DNA of 64,000 nt, taken from the NCBI GenBank assembly GCA_036971475.1, contig JBAIZL010000003.1:49862842-49926841 (forward strand), in the 5' to 3' direction. The stretch is from Prosapia bicincta. Taxonomy: Eukaryota; Arthropoda; Insecta; Hemiptera; Cercopidae. The notes under the pieces are model-generated. The model ran no database searches and was not told where the DNA came from. It worked only from the letters and a program-made list of their open reading frames with translations. This document shows, piece by piece, positions 1-12,800 of the stretch (position 1 is its first letter; each line of letters opens with the position of its first letter). Made by a program: the position numbers and the translations under genes.

Positions 1-500
1 TACCTTTATTGGTAATTTTGTTAAATTTATTTCAAGGTCAGATATAACATTTGATTATAATTTTATAAAAAAAAGGTTTTTCATTGTTGAATATTGTTGT
101 AGATAGAGATGCTTACAATTTGGTATAAGAAAACCAAACTGAACCAGAATCAAACTTGAATCACTACAAGAAAATTCAAATCACAAAATTTGTAGATTTT
201 TTAATAAAGAAGAGTCCGGCAGAGAGGAGAAATATTTTTAATTATAATTTGCATTTGATCAAGTAAGAAAAACAATAAACCTTGAGTTATATATAACACG
301 TTATAATAAGGACATGGTATAACTTGTACGTTAAAATTGCAGAAGTTAATAAAGATAGGTTTTTTGTCTTAGGAATAATATAGTCCTTTTAATCCACACT
401 GGGGTGTAGTATCATAAATTAAATTTTTCCAAATTTATGATGCATTGATAATCATTAGAATAAGATCCCTTCTAATCCACAATTTGCATCAGTAGCTCAA
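1..500. other. AT-rich flank left of the satellite
   Basis: This stretch has no open frame of note and no recognisable satellite monomer. Monomer-like words (TTTTACACAGTCTTG, a CAGGA box) first appear just after position 500, so this is taken as the unique flank of the array. Confidence 0.5.
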
Positions 501-3500
501 CATTTTTTCACAATTATGACATTTGTAAAAGTTTTACACAGTCTTGTTTTGCAACACTCAGGAGTTTCTATACAGTCTGTTTCTAATAAATATTTTATTT
601 TTATTCTTTAGTTTTATATTTATTTGGAATCCTCATGATATCCACATTATATATAAATGGATTAACATACTGTATTTGAAATTATTTTAAAAATTAAGAA
701 GCTATTATTGTCGTAAATGTGTAACTCAGTCTCTTTTTGTTTAAACAGAGAATTTTATTTCTTTCTGTAATAAATATTTTGTTTTTGTTATTTAGATTTA
801 GATTTGGAATCCTTAAGATATCCACTTTACTTATTGGTAGTTTAACATTTATTTAAATATATTAAGTGCCCTTGATATCCAGTTTACTTATTTGTATTTC
901 ACATTTTTGAAATTAATATAAAAATAAGAAAATTTTAATGTCGTCAGAATTTTAAACTGTCTCTTTATACTTCGCACATGACTTTCCACTTAGACTGTTT
1001 TATTTTGTTATTTAATTTTCGAATCCTTGTGTTATCCACTTCACTTATATGCATTTTACCATTGTTTAGATTAATAAAAAAATTAGACATTTTTAATGTC
1101 ATAAGAGTTTTACGCAGTTTTGTTTTGCTTCACACAGGACATTCTCCCTAGACGGTTTGTTTTTTCAATTTCATTTTAGTTTTGAAATCCCCATGATATC
1201 CACTTTACTTATCTTTTTTATCAACATTATTTAAATTAATAAAAAAAAAACGTTTTTAATGTTGTCAGAATTTTACACAATCTAGTTTAGCTTCACACAG
1301 GACTTTCTATCTAGACTGTTTATTTATATTATTTAGTTTTAGTTTTTGAGTCACTGTGATATCCACTTCACTTTTGTTTTTAATATCGCCAGTATTTTAT
1401 GTGTTGTTGTTTATCAGGACTTTTTAATGGAATTGGTTGTTTTTTATATTCAATTTTAGATTTGGAATCCCCATGGTATGCACTTTACCTATTTGTATTT
1501 TAACATTCTTTATATTAATAAAAAAATATGGCAGTTTTAATGTCGTTAGAATTTAGCTTCACACAGGACTTTCTATCCAGACTGTATGTTTTTATTATTT
1601 AGCTTTAGTTTCAAGTCTCCGTGATATCCACTTAACTTATTTGTATTTTAACAGCTTTTAAATTAATAAAAAAATATGACGTTTTTAATGTTGTCAGAAT
1701 TTTATGTGTTGTTGTTTTTATTCATTTAGGACTTTTTATTATGACTGGTTGTTTTTGTTATTTAGTTTTAGTTTTCGATTTCCCGTGATATCCACTTTAC
1801 TTATTTGCATTTTAACACTTAGAAACTAATGAAAAAATAAGACTTTTCTATTATCGTCAGAGTCTTTAACAGTTTTGAAATTATTAGAAAAACTAGAATT
1901 TTTTTAATGTCGTCAGAGTTTCACGCAATCTAGTTTAGCTTCACACAGGAATCCATACTATTTGTTTTTGAATCCCTTGATATCCACTTTACTTTCTTTT
2001 TCTTTCAACATTTCTCAAATTACGAAAAATTGTCATTATCAATGTCGCCAGAGTTTTAGGCAGTCTTGTATTGCTTCACAAAAAACTTTCTATCTATACT
2101 GTTTGTTTTTGCAATTTTTTTAGATTTGGAGTATCCATGTTAACCACTTTACCTATTTGCATTTTATTATTTTTTAAAATAATTGAAAAATAAGGTCGTT
2201 TTTATTGTCGTTGAAGTTTTACCAAGACTTGTTTGGCTTCACTCAGGACATTCTATTCGGACTGTTTGTTTTAAATATTTATTTTTATTTTTAAATTCGC
2301 AATGATATCCACTTCACTTATTTTTTAATTTTTGAATTATTAAAAAAAATAAAACTTATTTAATGTCGGCAGAGTTTTACACAGTCTTATTTTGTTTTAC
2401 ACAGGCCTTTCTATTCAACTGTTGGTTTTCATAATTTTTTTAAGATTTAGAATCCTCATGATATCCACTTTTTTATTTGTAATTTAACATTATTGAAATT
2501 AAATGAAAAATAAGTCGTTTTTAATGCCGTCAGAATTTACGTAGTCTTATTTTGCTTCGTACGGGACTGTCTATCCAGTCTGTTAGTTTTTATTATTTAG
2601 TTTTACTTTTTGAATCCCTTGATATCCACTTTACTTTCTTTTTCTTTCAACATTTCTCAAATTACAAAAAATTGTCATTATCAATGTCGCCAGAGTTTTA
2701 GGCAGTCTTGTATTGCTTCACAATACACTTTCTATCTAGACGGTTTTTGTATTTTTTTTAGATTTGAAATGTCCATGTTAACCACTTTACTTATTTGTAT
2801 TTTAATATGTTTGAAATTAATAGAAACGTAAGACACATTTTTAATGTTCTTGAAGTTTTACCCAGTCTTGTTTGGCTTCAGAAGGACTCTCTATTCACAA
2901 TGTTTGTTTTAAATATTTCGTTTTAGTTTTGGAATAGCAATGATATCCACTTTACTTATTTTTTAATTTTTGAAATATTAAAAAAAATAATACGTTTTCA
3001 GTGTCGTTAGAGTTTTACGCAGTCTTATTTCGCTTCTCACAGGACTTTCTATCTAGACTCTTTGTTTTTGTTATTTAGTTTTAATTTGGAATCTTCATGA
3101 TCCACTTTATTTATTTGTATTTCAGTATTTTTTTTAAAAAAAGGATATTTTTAATGTCGTCAATATCTAACGTAGTCTTGTTTTGCTTCACACAGGACTT
3201 TCTACCTAGACTGTTTGTTTTTAATATTTAGTTTTAGTTTTCAAATCCTCATGATTTCCACTTTACTTATTTGTATTATAACATTTTTGAAATTAATAAA
3301 CAAGTAGACGTTTTTAATGTCGATAGAGTTTTACGCAGTCTTGTTTTGCTTCACACAGGAAATTCTGCATAGAATATTTGTTTTTTAAATTTTGTTTTAG
3401 TTTCAGAATCCCCATTAAGTTCACTTGTTTTGTTTGCATTTTAACAATTTTTGAAATTAATAGAAAAAAAGTCGTTTTTTAATGTCGTCAGAGTTTTATG

Positions 3501-4579
3501 CAGTCTTGTTTTGTTTCACTTAGAACTTGTTATCTAGACTGTTTATTTTTTTTAGTTTTAGATGTAGAATCCCCATAATTCCAATCTACCTGTATTTATT
3601 TGTATTTTATCAATTTTGAAATTATTAGAAAATAAAACGTTTTTAAAATTAATAATAAAATGAGACCTTTTTTAATATCGTCAGAATTTACGCAAACGTA
3701 TTTTGCTTTACACAAGACTATCTATCCAGACTGTTTGTTTTCATAATTTTTTCTAGATTGAGAATGCCTATGATATCCACTTTACTTATTTGTATTTTAT
3801 TATTTTTGAAATTAATAGAAACATAAGGTCGGTTTTACTGTCGTTGAAGTTTTACCCAGTCTTGTTTCACTTCACTCAGGACATTCTATTCAGACTGCTT
3901 GTTTTAAATCTTTATTTTTAGTTTTTGAATCGCGATAATATCCACTTTACTTATTTTTTGAATTTTTGAAATATTAAAAAAATATAACGTTTTTAATGTT
4001 GACAGAGTTTTACGCAGTCTTATTTTGCTTTAAACAGGGCTTTCTATTCAACTGTTGGTTTTCATAATTTTTTTAGATTTAGAATCCTCATGATATCCAC
4101 TTTTTTTATACGTATTTTAACATTATTGAAATTAATAGAAAAATAAGACGTTTTTAATGTCGACTGAATTTACGCAGTCTTATTTTGCTTCATACGGGAC
4201 TATCTATCCGGTCTGTTTGTTTCTATGTAGTTTTAGTTTTTGAATCCCTTGATATACACTTATTTTTTTTCTCTTTTAACATTATTCAAATAAGGAAAAA
4301 TTTTCATTATCAATGTCGCCAGAGTTTTAGGCAGTCTTGTATTGCGTCACAAAACACATTCTATGTAGACTGTCTGTTTTTGTTATTTTTTTAGATTTGG
4401 AATATTCATGTTAACCACTTTACTTATTTTTTATAACCACTACATGTATTTTAATATTTATGAAATTACACAATATCAAGAGCACCGTGGTACAATATAT
4501 TACAATAAAAATATTGAAAAGAACCCCAATACCACAAAAATAATCAAAAATAAAATAAAACAAGTTACTTAAGATTAAA

Positions 4580-4622
4580 CCCTTATGTACATTTCGATGA
4601 CCATGTCATCATCATCAGAGGG
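4580..4622 (-). ncRNA. Hammerhead-ribozyme-like motif, left arm of palindrome
   Basis: Exact reverse complement of the motif at 4720-4762, mirrored about base 4671. It has the same core, hairpin, GAAA and closing stem and the same extra T after the core. Confidence 0.45.
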
Positions 4623-4719
4623 TCTTGTTACAAAACACAATCTAGCACACAAGAAGTTACAAACTAGAATGATTCTAGTTTGTAACTTCTTGTGTGCTAG
4701 ATTGTGTTTTGTAACAAGA

Positions 4720-4762
4720 CCCTCTGATGATGATGACATGGTCATCGAAATGTACATAAGGG
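4720..4762 (+). ncRNA. Hammerhead-ribozyme-like motif, right arm of palindrome
   Basis: In order: CCCT (4720-4723), CTGATGA (4724-4730), one extra T, a 6-bp hairpin GATGAC/GTCATC with loop ATG (4732-4746), GAAA (4747-4750), the self-complementary TGTACA (4751-4756), TA (4757-4758), then AGGG (4759-4762) pairing with CCCT. This matches the hammerhead order stem I, CUGANGA, stem II, GAAA, stem III, UH, stem I, with the expected cleavage point after A4758. The extra T between the core and stem II departs from the canonical fold, and stem III has no loop, which would favour a dimeric form. Whether it cleaves is unknown. Confidence 0.45.
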
Positions 4763-7700
4763 TTTAATCTTAAGTAACTTGTTTTATTTATTTTTTTTTT
4801 TGATTATTTTTGTGGTATTGGGGTACTTTTCAATATTTTTATTGTAATTTATGAAATTAATGGAAAAATAAGACATATTTGATGTCCTTGAAGTTTTACC
4901 CAGTTTTGTTTGGCTTCAGAAAGACTCTCTATTCACACTGTTTGTTTTAAATGTTTCATTTTAGTTTTGGAATAGCAATATTAACCGCTTTTTTTTTTTA
5001 ATTTTTGAAATATTTAAAAAACTATTACGTTTTCAATGTCGTTTGAGTTTTACACAGTCTTATTTCGCTTGTCACATGACTTTTTATCTAGACTCTTTGT
5101 TTTTGTTATTTAGTTTTAATTTGGAATCTTCAAATTCCAATCTATTTATTGGTATTTTATCAATTTTGAAATTAATAGAAAATAAAACGTTTTTAAAATT
5201 AAAAATAAAATGAAACCTTTTTTATTGTCGTCAGAATTTACGCAGTCTTATTTTGCTTCATACGGGACTCTCTATCCAGTCTGTTAGTTTTTATTATTTA
5301 GTTTTAGTTTCTGAATCCTTAGATATCCACTTTACTTTAATTTTCTTTCAACATTTCTCAAATTAGGAAAAATTGTCATTATCAATGTCGCCAGAGATTT
5401 AGGCAGTCTTGTATTGCTTCAAAAAACACTTTCTATCTAGACTGTTTGTTTTTGTAATTTTTTTAGATTTGGAGTATCCATGTTAACCACTTTACCTATT
5501 TGTATTTTATTAATTTTGAAATTAATAGAAAAATAAGGTCGTTTTTATTGTCGTTGAAGTTTTACCCAGTCTTGTTTGGCTTCACACAGGACATTCTATT
5601 CATACTGTTTGTTTTAAATATTTATTTTTATTTCTGGAATCAGAATGATATCCACTTTACATATTTTTTAATTTTTGATTTATTAAAAAAATAATTCGTT
5701 TTTAATGTCGACAGCGTTTTAGGGAGTCTTATTTTGCTGTACACAGGACTGGCCACTCTGCTGTTGGTTTTCATAATTTTTTTTAGAATTAGAATCCTCA
5801 TGATATCCACTTTTTTTTTGTATTGTAACATTATTGAAATTAATTGAAAAATAAGCCGTTTTTAATGTCGTCAGAATTTACGCAGTCTTATTTTGCTTCA
5901 TACGGGACTGTCTATCCAGTCTGTTTGTTTTTATTATTTAGTTTAGGTTTTTGAATCCCTTTATATCCACTTTACTTTCTTTTTCTTTCAACATAGGAAA
6001 AATTGTTATTATCAATGTCGCCAGAGTCTTAGGCAGTCTTGTAATGCTTCACAAAAAACTTTCTATCTAGACTGTTTGTTTTCGTAATTTTTTTAGATTT
6101 GGTGTATCCATGTTAACCACTTTACCTATTTGTATTTTATTAGTTTTGAAATTAATTGAAAAATAAGGTCGTTGTTATTGTCATTACAGTTTTACCCAGC
6201 CTTGGTTGGCTTCACACAGGACATTCTATTCAGACTGTTTGTTTTAAATATGTATTTTTATTTTTAGAATCGCAATGATATCCACTTCACTTATTTTGTA
6301 ATTTTTGAATTATTAAAAAAAATAAAACGTTTTTAATGTCGACAGAGTTTTACGCAGTCTTATTTTGTTTTACACATTACTTTCTATTCAACTGTTGGTT
6401 TTCATATTTTTTTTAGATTTAGAATCCTCATGATATCCACTTTTTTTATTTGTAATTTAACATTATTGAAATTAATAGAAAAATGAGACCTTTTTAATGT
6501 CGTCAGAATTTACGGAGTCTTAATTTGCTTCATATGGGACTATCTATCCAGTCTGTTTGTTTGATTATTTAGTTTTAGTTTTTGAATCCCCTGATATACA
6601 CTTTACTTTTTTTTTCTCTAACATTTTTCAAATTAGGAAAAATTGTCATTATCAATTTCGCCAGAGTTGTAGGCAGTCTTGTAATGCTTCACAAAACACT
6701 TTCTACCTAGGCCGTTTGTTTTTGTAATTTTTTTAGATTTGGAGTATCCATGTTAACCACTTTACCTTTTTGTATTTTATTAATTTGGAAATTAATTAAA
6801 AAATAACGTCGTTTTTATTGTCGTTGCAGTTTTACCCAGTCTTGTTTGCTGCACACAGGACATTCTATTCAGACTGTTTGTTTTAAATATGTATTTTTAG
6901 TTTTAGAATCGCAATGATATCCTCTTTACTTATTTTTTAATTTTTGAATTATTAAAAAAAATAAAACGTTTTTAATGTCGGCAGAGTTTTACGCATTCTT
7001 ATTTTGCTTTACATAGGTCTTTCTATTCAACTGTTGGTTTCATAATTCTTTTTAGATTTAGATTCCTCATGATGTCGACTGTTTTTATTTGCATTTTAAC
7101 ATTATTGAAGTTATTAGAAAGATAAGTCGTTTTTAATGTCGTCAGATTTTACGCAGTCTTATTTTGCTCCATACGGGACTGTCTATCAAGTCTGTTAGTT
7201 TTTTTATTTAGTTTAAGTTTTTGAATCCCTTGATATGCACTTTACTTTCTTTTTCTTTCAACATTTCTCAAATTACGAAAAATTGTCATTATCAATGTCG
7301 CCAGAGTTGTAGGCAGTCTTGTATTGCTTCCCAACACATTCTACCTAGACCGTTTGTTTTTGTAATTTTTTTAGATTTGGAGTATCCATGTTAACCACTT
7401 TACCTATTTGTATTTTCTAATTTTTAAATTAATAGAAAAATAAGGTCGTTTTTATTGTCGTTGCAGCTTTACCCAGTTTTGTTTGGCTTCACACAGAATA
7501 TTCTATTCAGACTGTTTGTTTTAAATATGTATTTTTATTTCTTGAATCGCAGTGATATCCACTTCACTTCTGTTTTAATTTTTGAATTATTAAAAAAAAT
7601 AAAATGTTTTTAATGTCAACAGAGTTTTACGCAGTCTTATTTTGTTTTACACATTACATTCTATTCAACTGTTGGTTTTCATAACTTTTTTTAGATTTAG

Positions 7701-9849
7701 AATCCTCATGATATCCACTTTTTTTATTTGTATTTTAACATTATTGAAATTAATTGAAAAATAAGCCGTTTTTAATGTCGTTAGATTTTACGTAGTCTTA
7801 TTTTGCTTCATACGGGTCTATCTAATCCAGTCTGTTTGTTTTTATTATTGAGTTTTAGTTTTTGAATCCCTTGATATCCATTTTACTTTCTTCTTCTTTC
7901 AACATTTCTCAAATTACAAAAAAATGTCATTATCAATGTCGCCAGAGTCTTAAGCAGTCTTGTATTGCTTCACAAAAAACTTTCTATCTAGACTGTTTGT
8001 TTTTGTAATTTTTTTAGATTTGGAGTATCCATGTTAACCACTTTACCTATTTGTATTTTATTAGTTTTGAAATTAATTGAAAAATTACGACAAGGTTGTT
8101 GTTATTGTCGTTACAGTTTTACCCAGTCTTGGTTGGCTTCACAAAGGACATTCTATTCAGACTGTGTGCTTTAAATATGTATTTTTATTTTTAGAATTGC
8201 AATGATATCCACTTCACTTATTTTTTAATTTTTGAATTAATAAAAAAAATAAAACGTTTTTAATGTCGGCAGAGTTTTACGCAGTCTTATTTTGTTTTAC
8301 ACATTACTTTTTATTCAACTGTTGGTTTTAATTTTTTTTTTTAGATTAAGAATCCTCATGATATCCACTTTTTTTATTTGTATTTCAACATTATTGAAAT
8401 TAATTGAAAAAAAAAGACGTTTTTAATGTCGTCCAACTATACGCAGTCTCAATTTGCTTCATACGGGTCTATCTATCCAGTCTGTTTGTGTTTATTATTT
8501 AGTTTTAGTTTTTGAATCCCTTGATATCCACTTTACTTCCATTTTCCTTCAACATTTCTCAAATTACCAAATATTGTCATTATCAATGTCGCCAGAGTTT
8601 TAGGCAGTCTTGTAGTGCTTATCAAAACACATTCTATCTAGACTGTTTGTTTTTGTAATTTTTTTTATATTTGGAGTATCCATGTTAACCACTTCACCTA
8701 TTTGATTTTATTAATTTGGAAAGTAATTGAAAAATAAGGTTGTTTTTAATGTTGTTGAAGTTTTACCCAGTCTAGTTTGGCTTCACTCAGGACATTCTAT
8801 TCAGACTGTTTGTTTTATATATTAATTTTTTTCCTTTTGGAATCGCAATGATATCCACTTCACTTATTTTTTAATTTTTGAATTATTAAAAATAAATAAA
8901 ACGTTTTTAATGTCGCAGAGTTTTATGCAGTCTTATTTTGTTTTACACATTACTTTCTATTCAACTGTTTGTTTTCATATTTTTTTTAGATTTAGAATCC
9001 TCATGATATCCACTTTTTTTATTTGTATTTCAACATTATTGAAATTAATTGAAAAATAAGCCGTTTTTAATGTCGTCAGAATTTACGTAATCTTATTTTG
9101 CTTCATATGGGACTGTCTATCCAGTCTGTTAGTATTTAATATTTAGTTTTACTTTTTGAATTCCTTGATATCCACTTTACCTTCTTTTTCTTTCAACATT
9201 TCTCAAATTACCAAAAATTGTCATTATCAATGTCGCCAGAGTTGTAGGATGTCTTGTATTGCTCCCAACACATTTTACCTAGACCGTTCGTTTTTGTAAT
9301 TTTTTTTATATTTGGAGTATCCATGTTAACCACTTCACCTATTTGATTTTATTAATTTGGAAATTAATTGAAAAATAAGGTTGTTTTTAATGTTGTTGAA
9401 GTTTTACCCACTCTAGTTTGGCTTCACTCAGGACATTCTATTCAGACTGTTTGTTTTAAATATTAATTTTTTTGTTTTTGGAATCGCAATGATATCCACT
9501 TCACTTATTTTTTAATTTTTGAATTATTAAAAAGAATAAAACGTTTTTAATGTCGCAGAGTTTTAGGCAGTCTTATTTTGTTTTACACATTACTTTCTAT
9601 TCAACTGTTGGTTTTCATATTTTTTTTAGATTTAGAATCCTTATGATATCCACTTTTTTTATTTGTATTTCAACATTATTGAAATTAATTGAAAAATAAG
9701 ATGTTTTTAATGTCGTCAAACTATACGCAGTCTCAATTTGCTTCATACAGGTCTATCTATCCAGTCTGTTTGTGTTTATTATTTAGTTTTAGTTTTTGAA
9801 TCCCTTGATATCCACTTTACTTCCATTTTCCTTTAACATTTCTCAAATT

Positions 9850-12800
9850 ACCAAAAATTGTCATTATCAATGTCGCCAGAGTTTTAGGCAGTCTTGTATT
9901 GCTTCACAAAACACATTCTATCTAGACTGTTTGATTTTGTAATTTTTTTTATATTTGGAGTATCCATGTTAACCACTTCACCTATTTGATTTTATTAATT
10001 TGGAAATTAATTGAAAAATAAGGTTGTTTTTAATGTCGTTGAAGTTTTACCCAGTCTAGTTTGGCTTCACTCAGGACATTCTATTCAGACTGTTTGTTTT
10101 AAATATTAATTTTTTTGTTTTTGGAATCGCAATGATATCCACTTCACTTATTTTTTAGGTTTTGAATTATTAAAAAAAATAAAACGTTTTTAATGTCGAC
10201 ACAGTTTTACGGAATTTTATTTTGATGTACGCATGACTGTCTATTAAACTGTTGGTTTTCATAATTTTTTTTAGATTTAGAATCCTCATGATATCCACTT
10301 TTTTATTTGTAATTTAACATTATTGAAATTAATAGAAAAATAAGACGTTTTTAATGTCGTCAAAATTTACGCAGTCTCAATTTGCTTCATATGGGTCTAT
10401 CTATACAGTCTGTTTGTTTTTATTATTTAGTTTTAGTTTTTGAATCCCTTGATATCCACTTTACTTCCTTTTTCCTTCAACTATTCTCAAATTACCAAAA
10501 ATTGTCATTATCAATGTCGCCAGAGTTTTAGGCAGTCTTGTATTGCTTCACAAAACACATTCTATCTAGACTGTTTGTTTTTGTAATTTTTTTTATATTT
10601 GGAGTATCCATGTTAACCACTTCACCTATTTGATTTTATTAATTTGGAAATTAATTGAAAAATAAGGTCGTTTTTAATGTCGTTGAAGTTTTACCCAGTC
10701 TAGTTTGGCTTCACTCAGGACATTCTATTCAGACTGTTTGTTTTAAATATTAATTTTTTTGTTTTTGGAATCGCAATGATATCCACTTCACTTATTTTTT
10801 AATTTTTGAATTATTAAAAAAAATAAAACGTTTTTAATGTCGCAGAGTTTTACGCAGTCTTATTTTGTTTTACACATTACTTTCTATTCAACTATTGGTT
10901 TTCATATTTTTTTTAGATTTAGAATCCTCATGATATCCACTTTTGTTTTGTAATTTAACATTATTGAAATTAATAGAAAAATAAGACGTTTTTAATGTCG
11001 TCAAAATTTATGCAGTCTCAATTTGCTTCATACGGATCTATCTATCCAGTCTGTTTGTGTTTATTATTTAGTTTTAGTTTTTGAATCCCTTGATGTCCAC
11101 TTTACTTTTCTTCTTTCAACATTTCTCAAATTACAAAAAATTTTCATTATCACATGTCGCCAGAGTCTTAGGCAGTCTTGTATTGCTTCACAAAAAACTT
11201 TCTATCTAGACTGTTGGTTTTTGTAATTTTTTTAGATTTGGATTATCCATGTTAACCACTTCACCTATTTGTATTTTATTAGTTTTGAAATTAATTGAAA
11301 AATAAGGTCGTTTTTATTGTCGTTACAGTTTTACCCAGTCTTGGTTGGCTTCACACAGGACATTCTATTCAGACTGTTTGTTTTAAATATGTATTTTTAT
11401 TTTTAAAATCGCAATGATATCCACTTCACTTATTTTTTAAGTTTTGAATTATTAAAAAAAATAAAACGTTTTTAATGTCGCAGAGTTTTACACAGACTTA
11501 TTTTGTTTTACACATTACTTTCTATTCAACTGTTGGTTTTCATATTTTTTTTAGATTTAGAATCCCCATGATATCCAAATTTTTTTTTGCAATTTAACAT
11601 TATTGAAATTAATAGAAAAATAAGACGTTTTTAATGTCGTCAAAATTTACGCAGTCTCAATTTGCTTCATACGGGTCTATCTATCCAGTCTGTTTGTTTT
11701 TATTATTTAGTTTTAGTTTTTGAATCCCTTGATATCCACTTTACTTCCTTTTTCCTTCAACATTTCTCAAATTACCAAAAATTGTAATTATCAATGTCGC
11801 CAGAGTTTTAGGCAGTCTTGTATTGCTTCACAAAACACATTCTATCTAGACTGTTTGTTTTTGTAATTTTTTTTATATTTGGAGTATCCATGTTAACCAC
11901 TTCACCTATTTGATTTTATTAATTTGGAAATTAATTGAAAAATAAGGTCGTTTTTAATGTCGTTGAAGTTTTACCCAGTCTAGTTTGGCTTCACTCAGGA
12001 CATTCTATTCAGACTGTTTGTTTTAAATATTAATTTTTTTGTTTTTGGAATCGCAATGATATCCACTTCACTTATTTTTTAATTTTTGAATTATTAAAAA
12101 AAATAAAACGTTTTTAATGTCGCAGAGTTTTACGCAGTCTTATTTTGTTTTACACATTACTTTCTATTCAACTGTTGGTTTTCATATTTTTTTTAGATTT
12201 AGAATCCTCATGATATCCACTTTTTTTATTTGTAATTTAACATTATTGAAATTAATAGAAAAATAAGTCGTTTTTAATGTCGTCAAAATTTACGCAGTCT
12301 CAATTTGCTTCATACGGGTCTATATATCCAGTCTGTTTGTTTTTATTATTTAGTTTTAGTTTTTGAATCCCTTGATATCCACTTCACTTATTTTTTAATT
12401 TTTGAATTATTAAAAAAAATAAAACGTTTTTAATGTCGCAGAGTTTTACGCAGTCTTATTTTGTTTTACACCTTACTTTCTATTCAACTGTTGGTTTTCA
12501 TATTTTTTTTAGATTTAGAATCCCCATGATATCCACTTTTTTTATTTGTAATTTAACATTATTGAAATTAATAGAAAAATAAGACGTTTTTAATGTCGTC
12601 AAAATTTACGCAGTCTCAATTTGCTTCATACGGGTCTATCTATTCAGTCTGTTTGTTTTTATTATTTAGTTTTAGTTTTTGAATCCCTTGATATCCACTT
12701 TACTTTCTTCTTCTTTCAACATTTCTCAAATTACAAAAAATTTTCATTATCACATGTCGCCAGAGTCTTAGGCAGTCTTGTATTGCTTCACAAAAAACTT

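Larger units (their letters stand above)
4469..4846. mobile_element. Palindromic Penelope-like remnant with 13-bp target duplication
   Basis: A nearly perfect inverted repeat spans 4500-4847, with its symmetry centre at base 4671. The innermost arms (about 4575-4767) are exact complements. The satellite word ATTTATGAAATTA occurs at 4456-4468 and again at 4847-4859, flanking the insert like a 13-bp target-site duplication, so the element entered an existing monomer. A 31-bp non-palindromic tail (4469-4499) lies only on the left. Each arm carries a hammerhead-like motif. PLEs are known for variable target duplications, inverted terminal arrangements and hammerhead motifs, so assignment to a PLE-derived non-coding element is an inference from architecture; no reverse transcriptase sequence is present. 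Confidence 0.65.

Noticed and set aside
4575..4767. Two identical 60-codon frames on opposite strands
   Set aside because: They are the two arms of a perfect palindrome; the protein identity is only the result of the inverted repeat.
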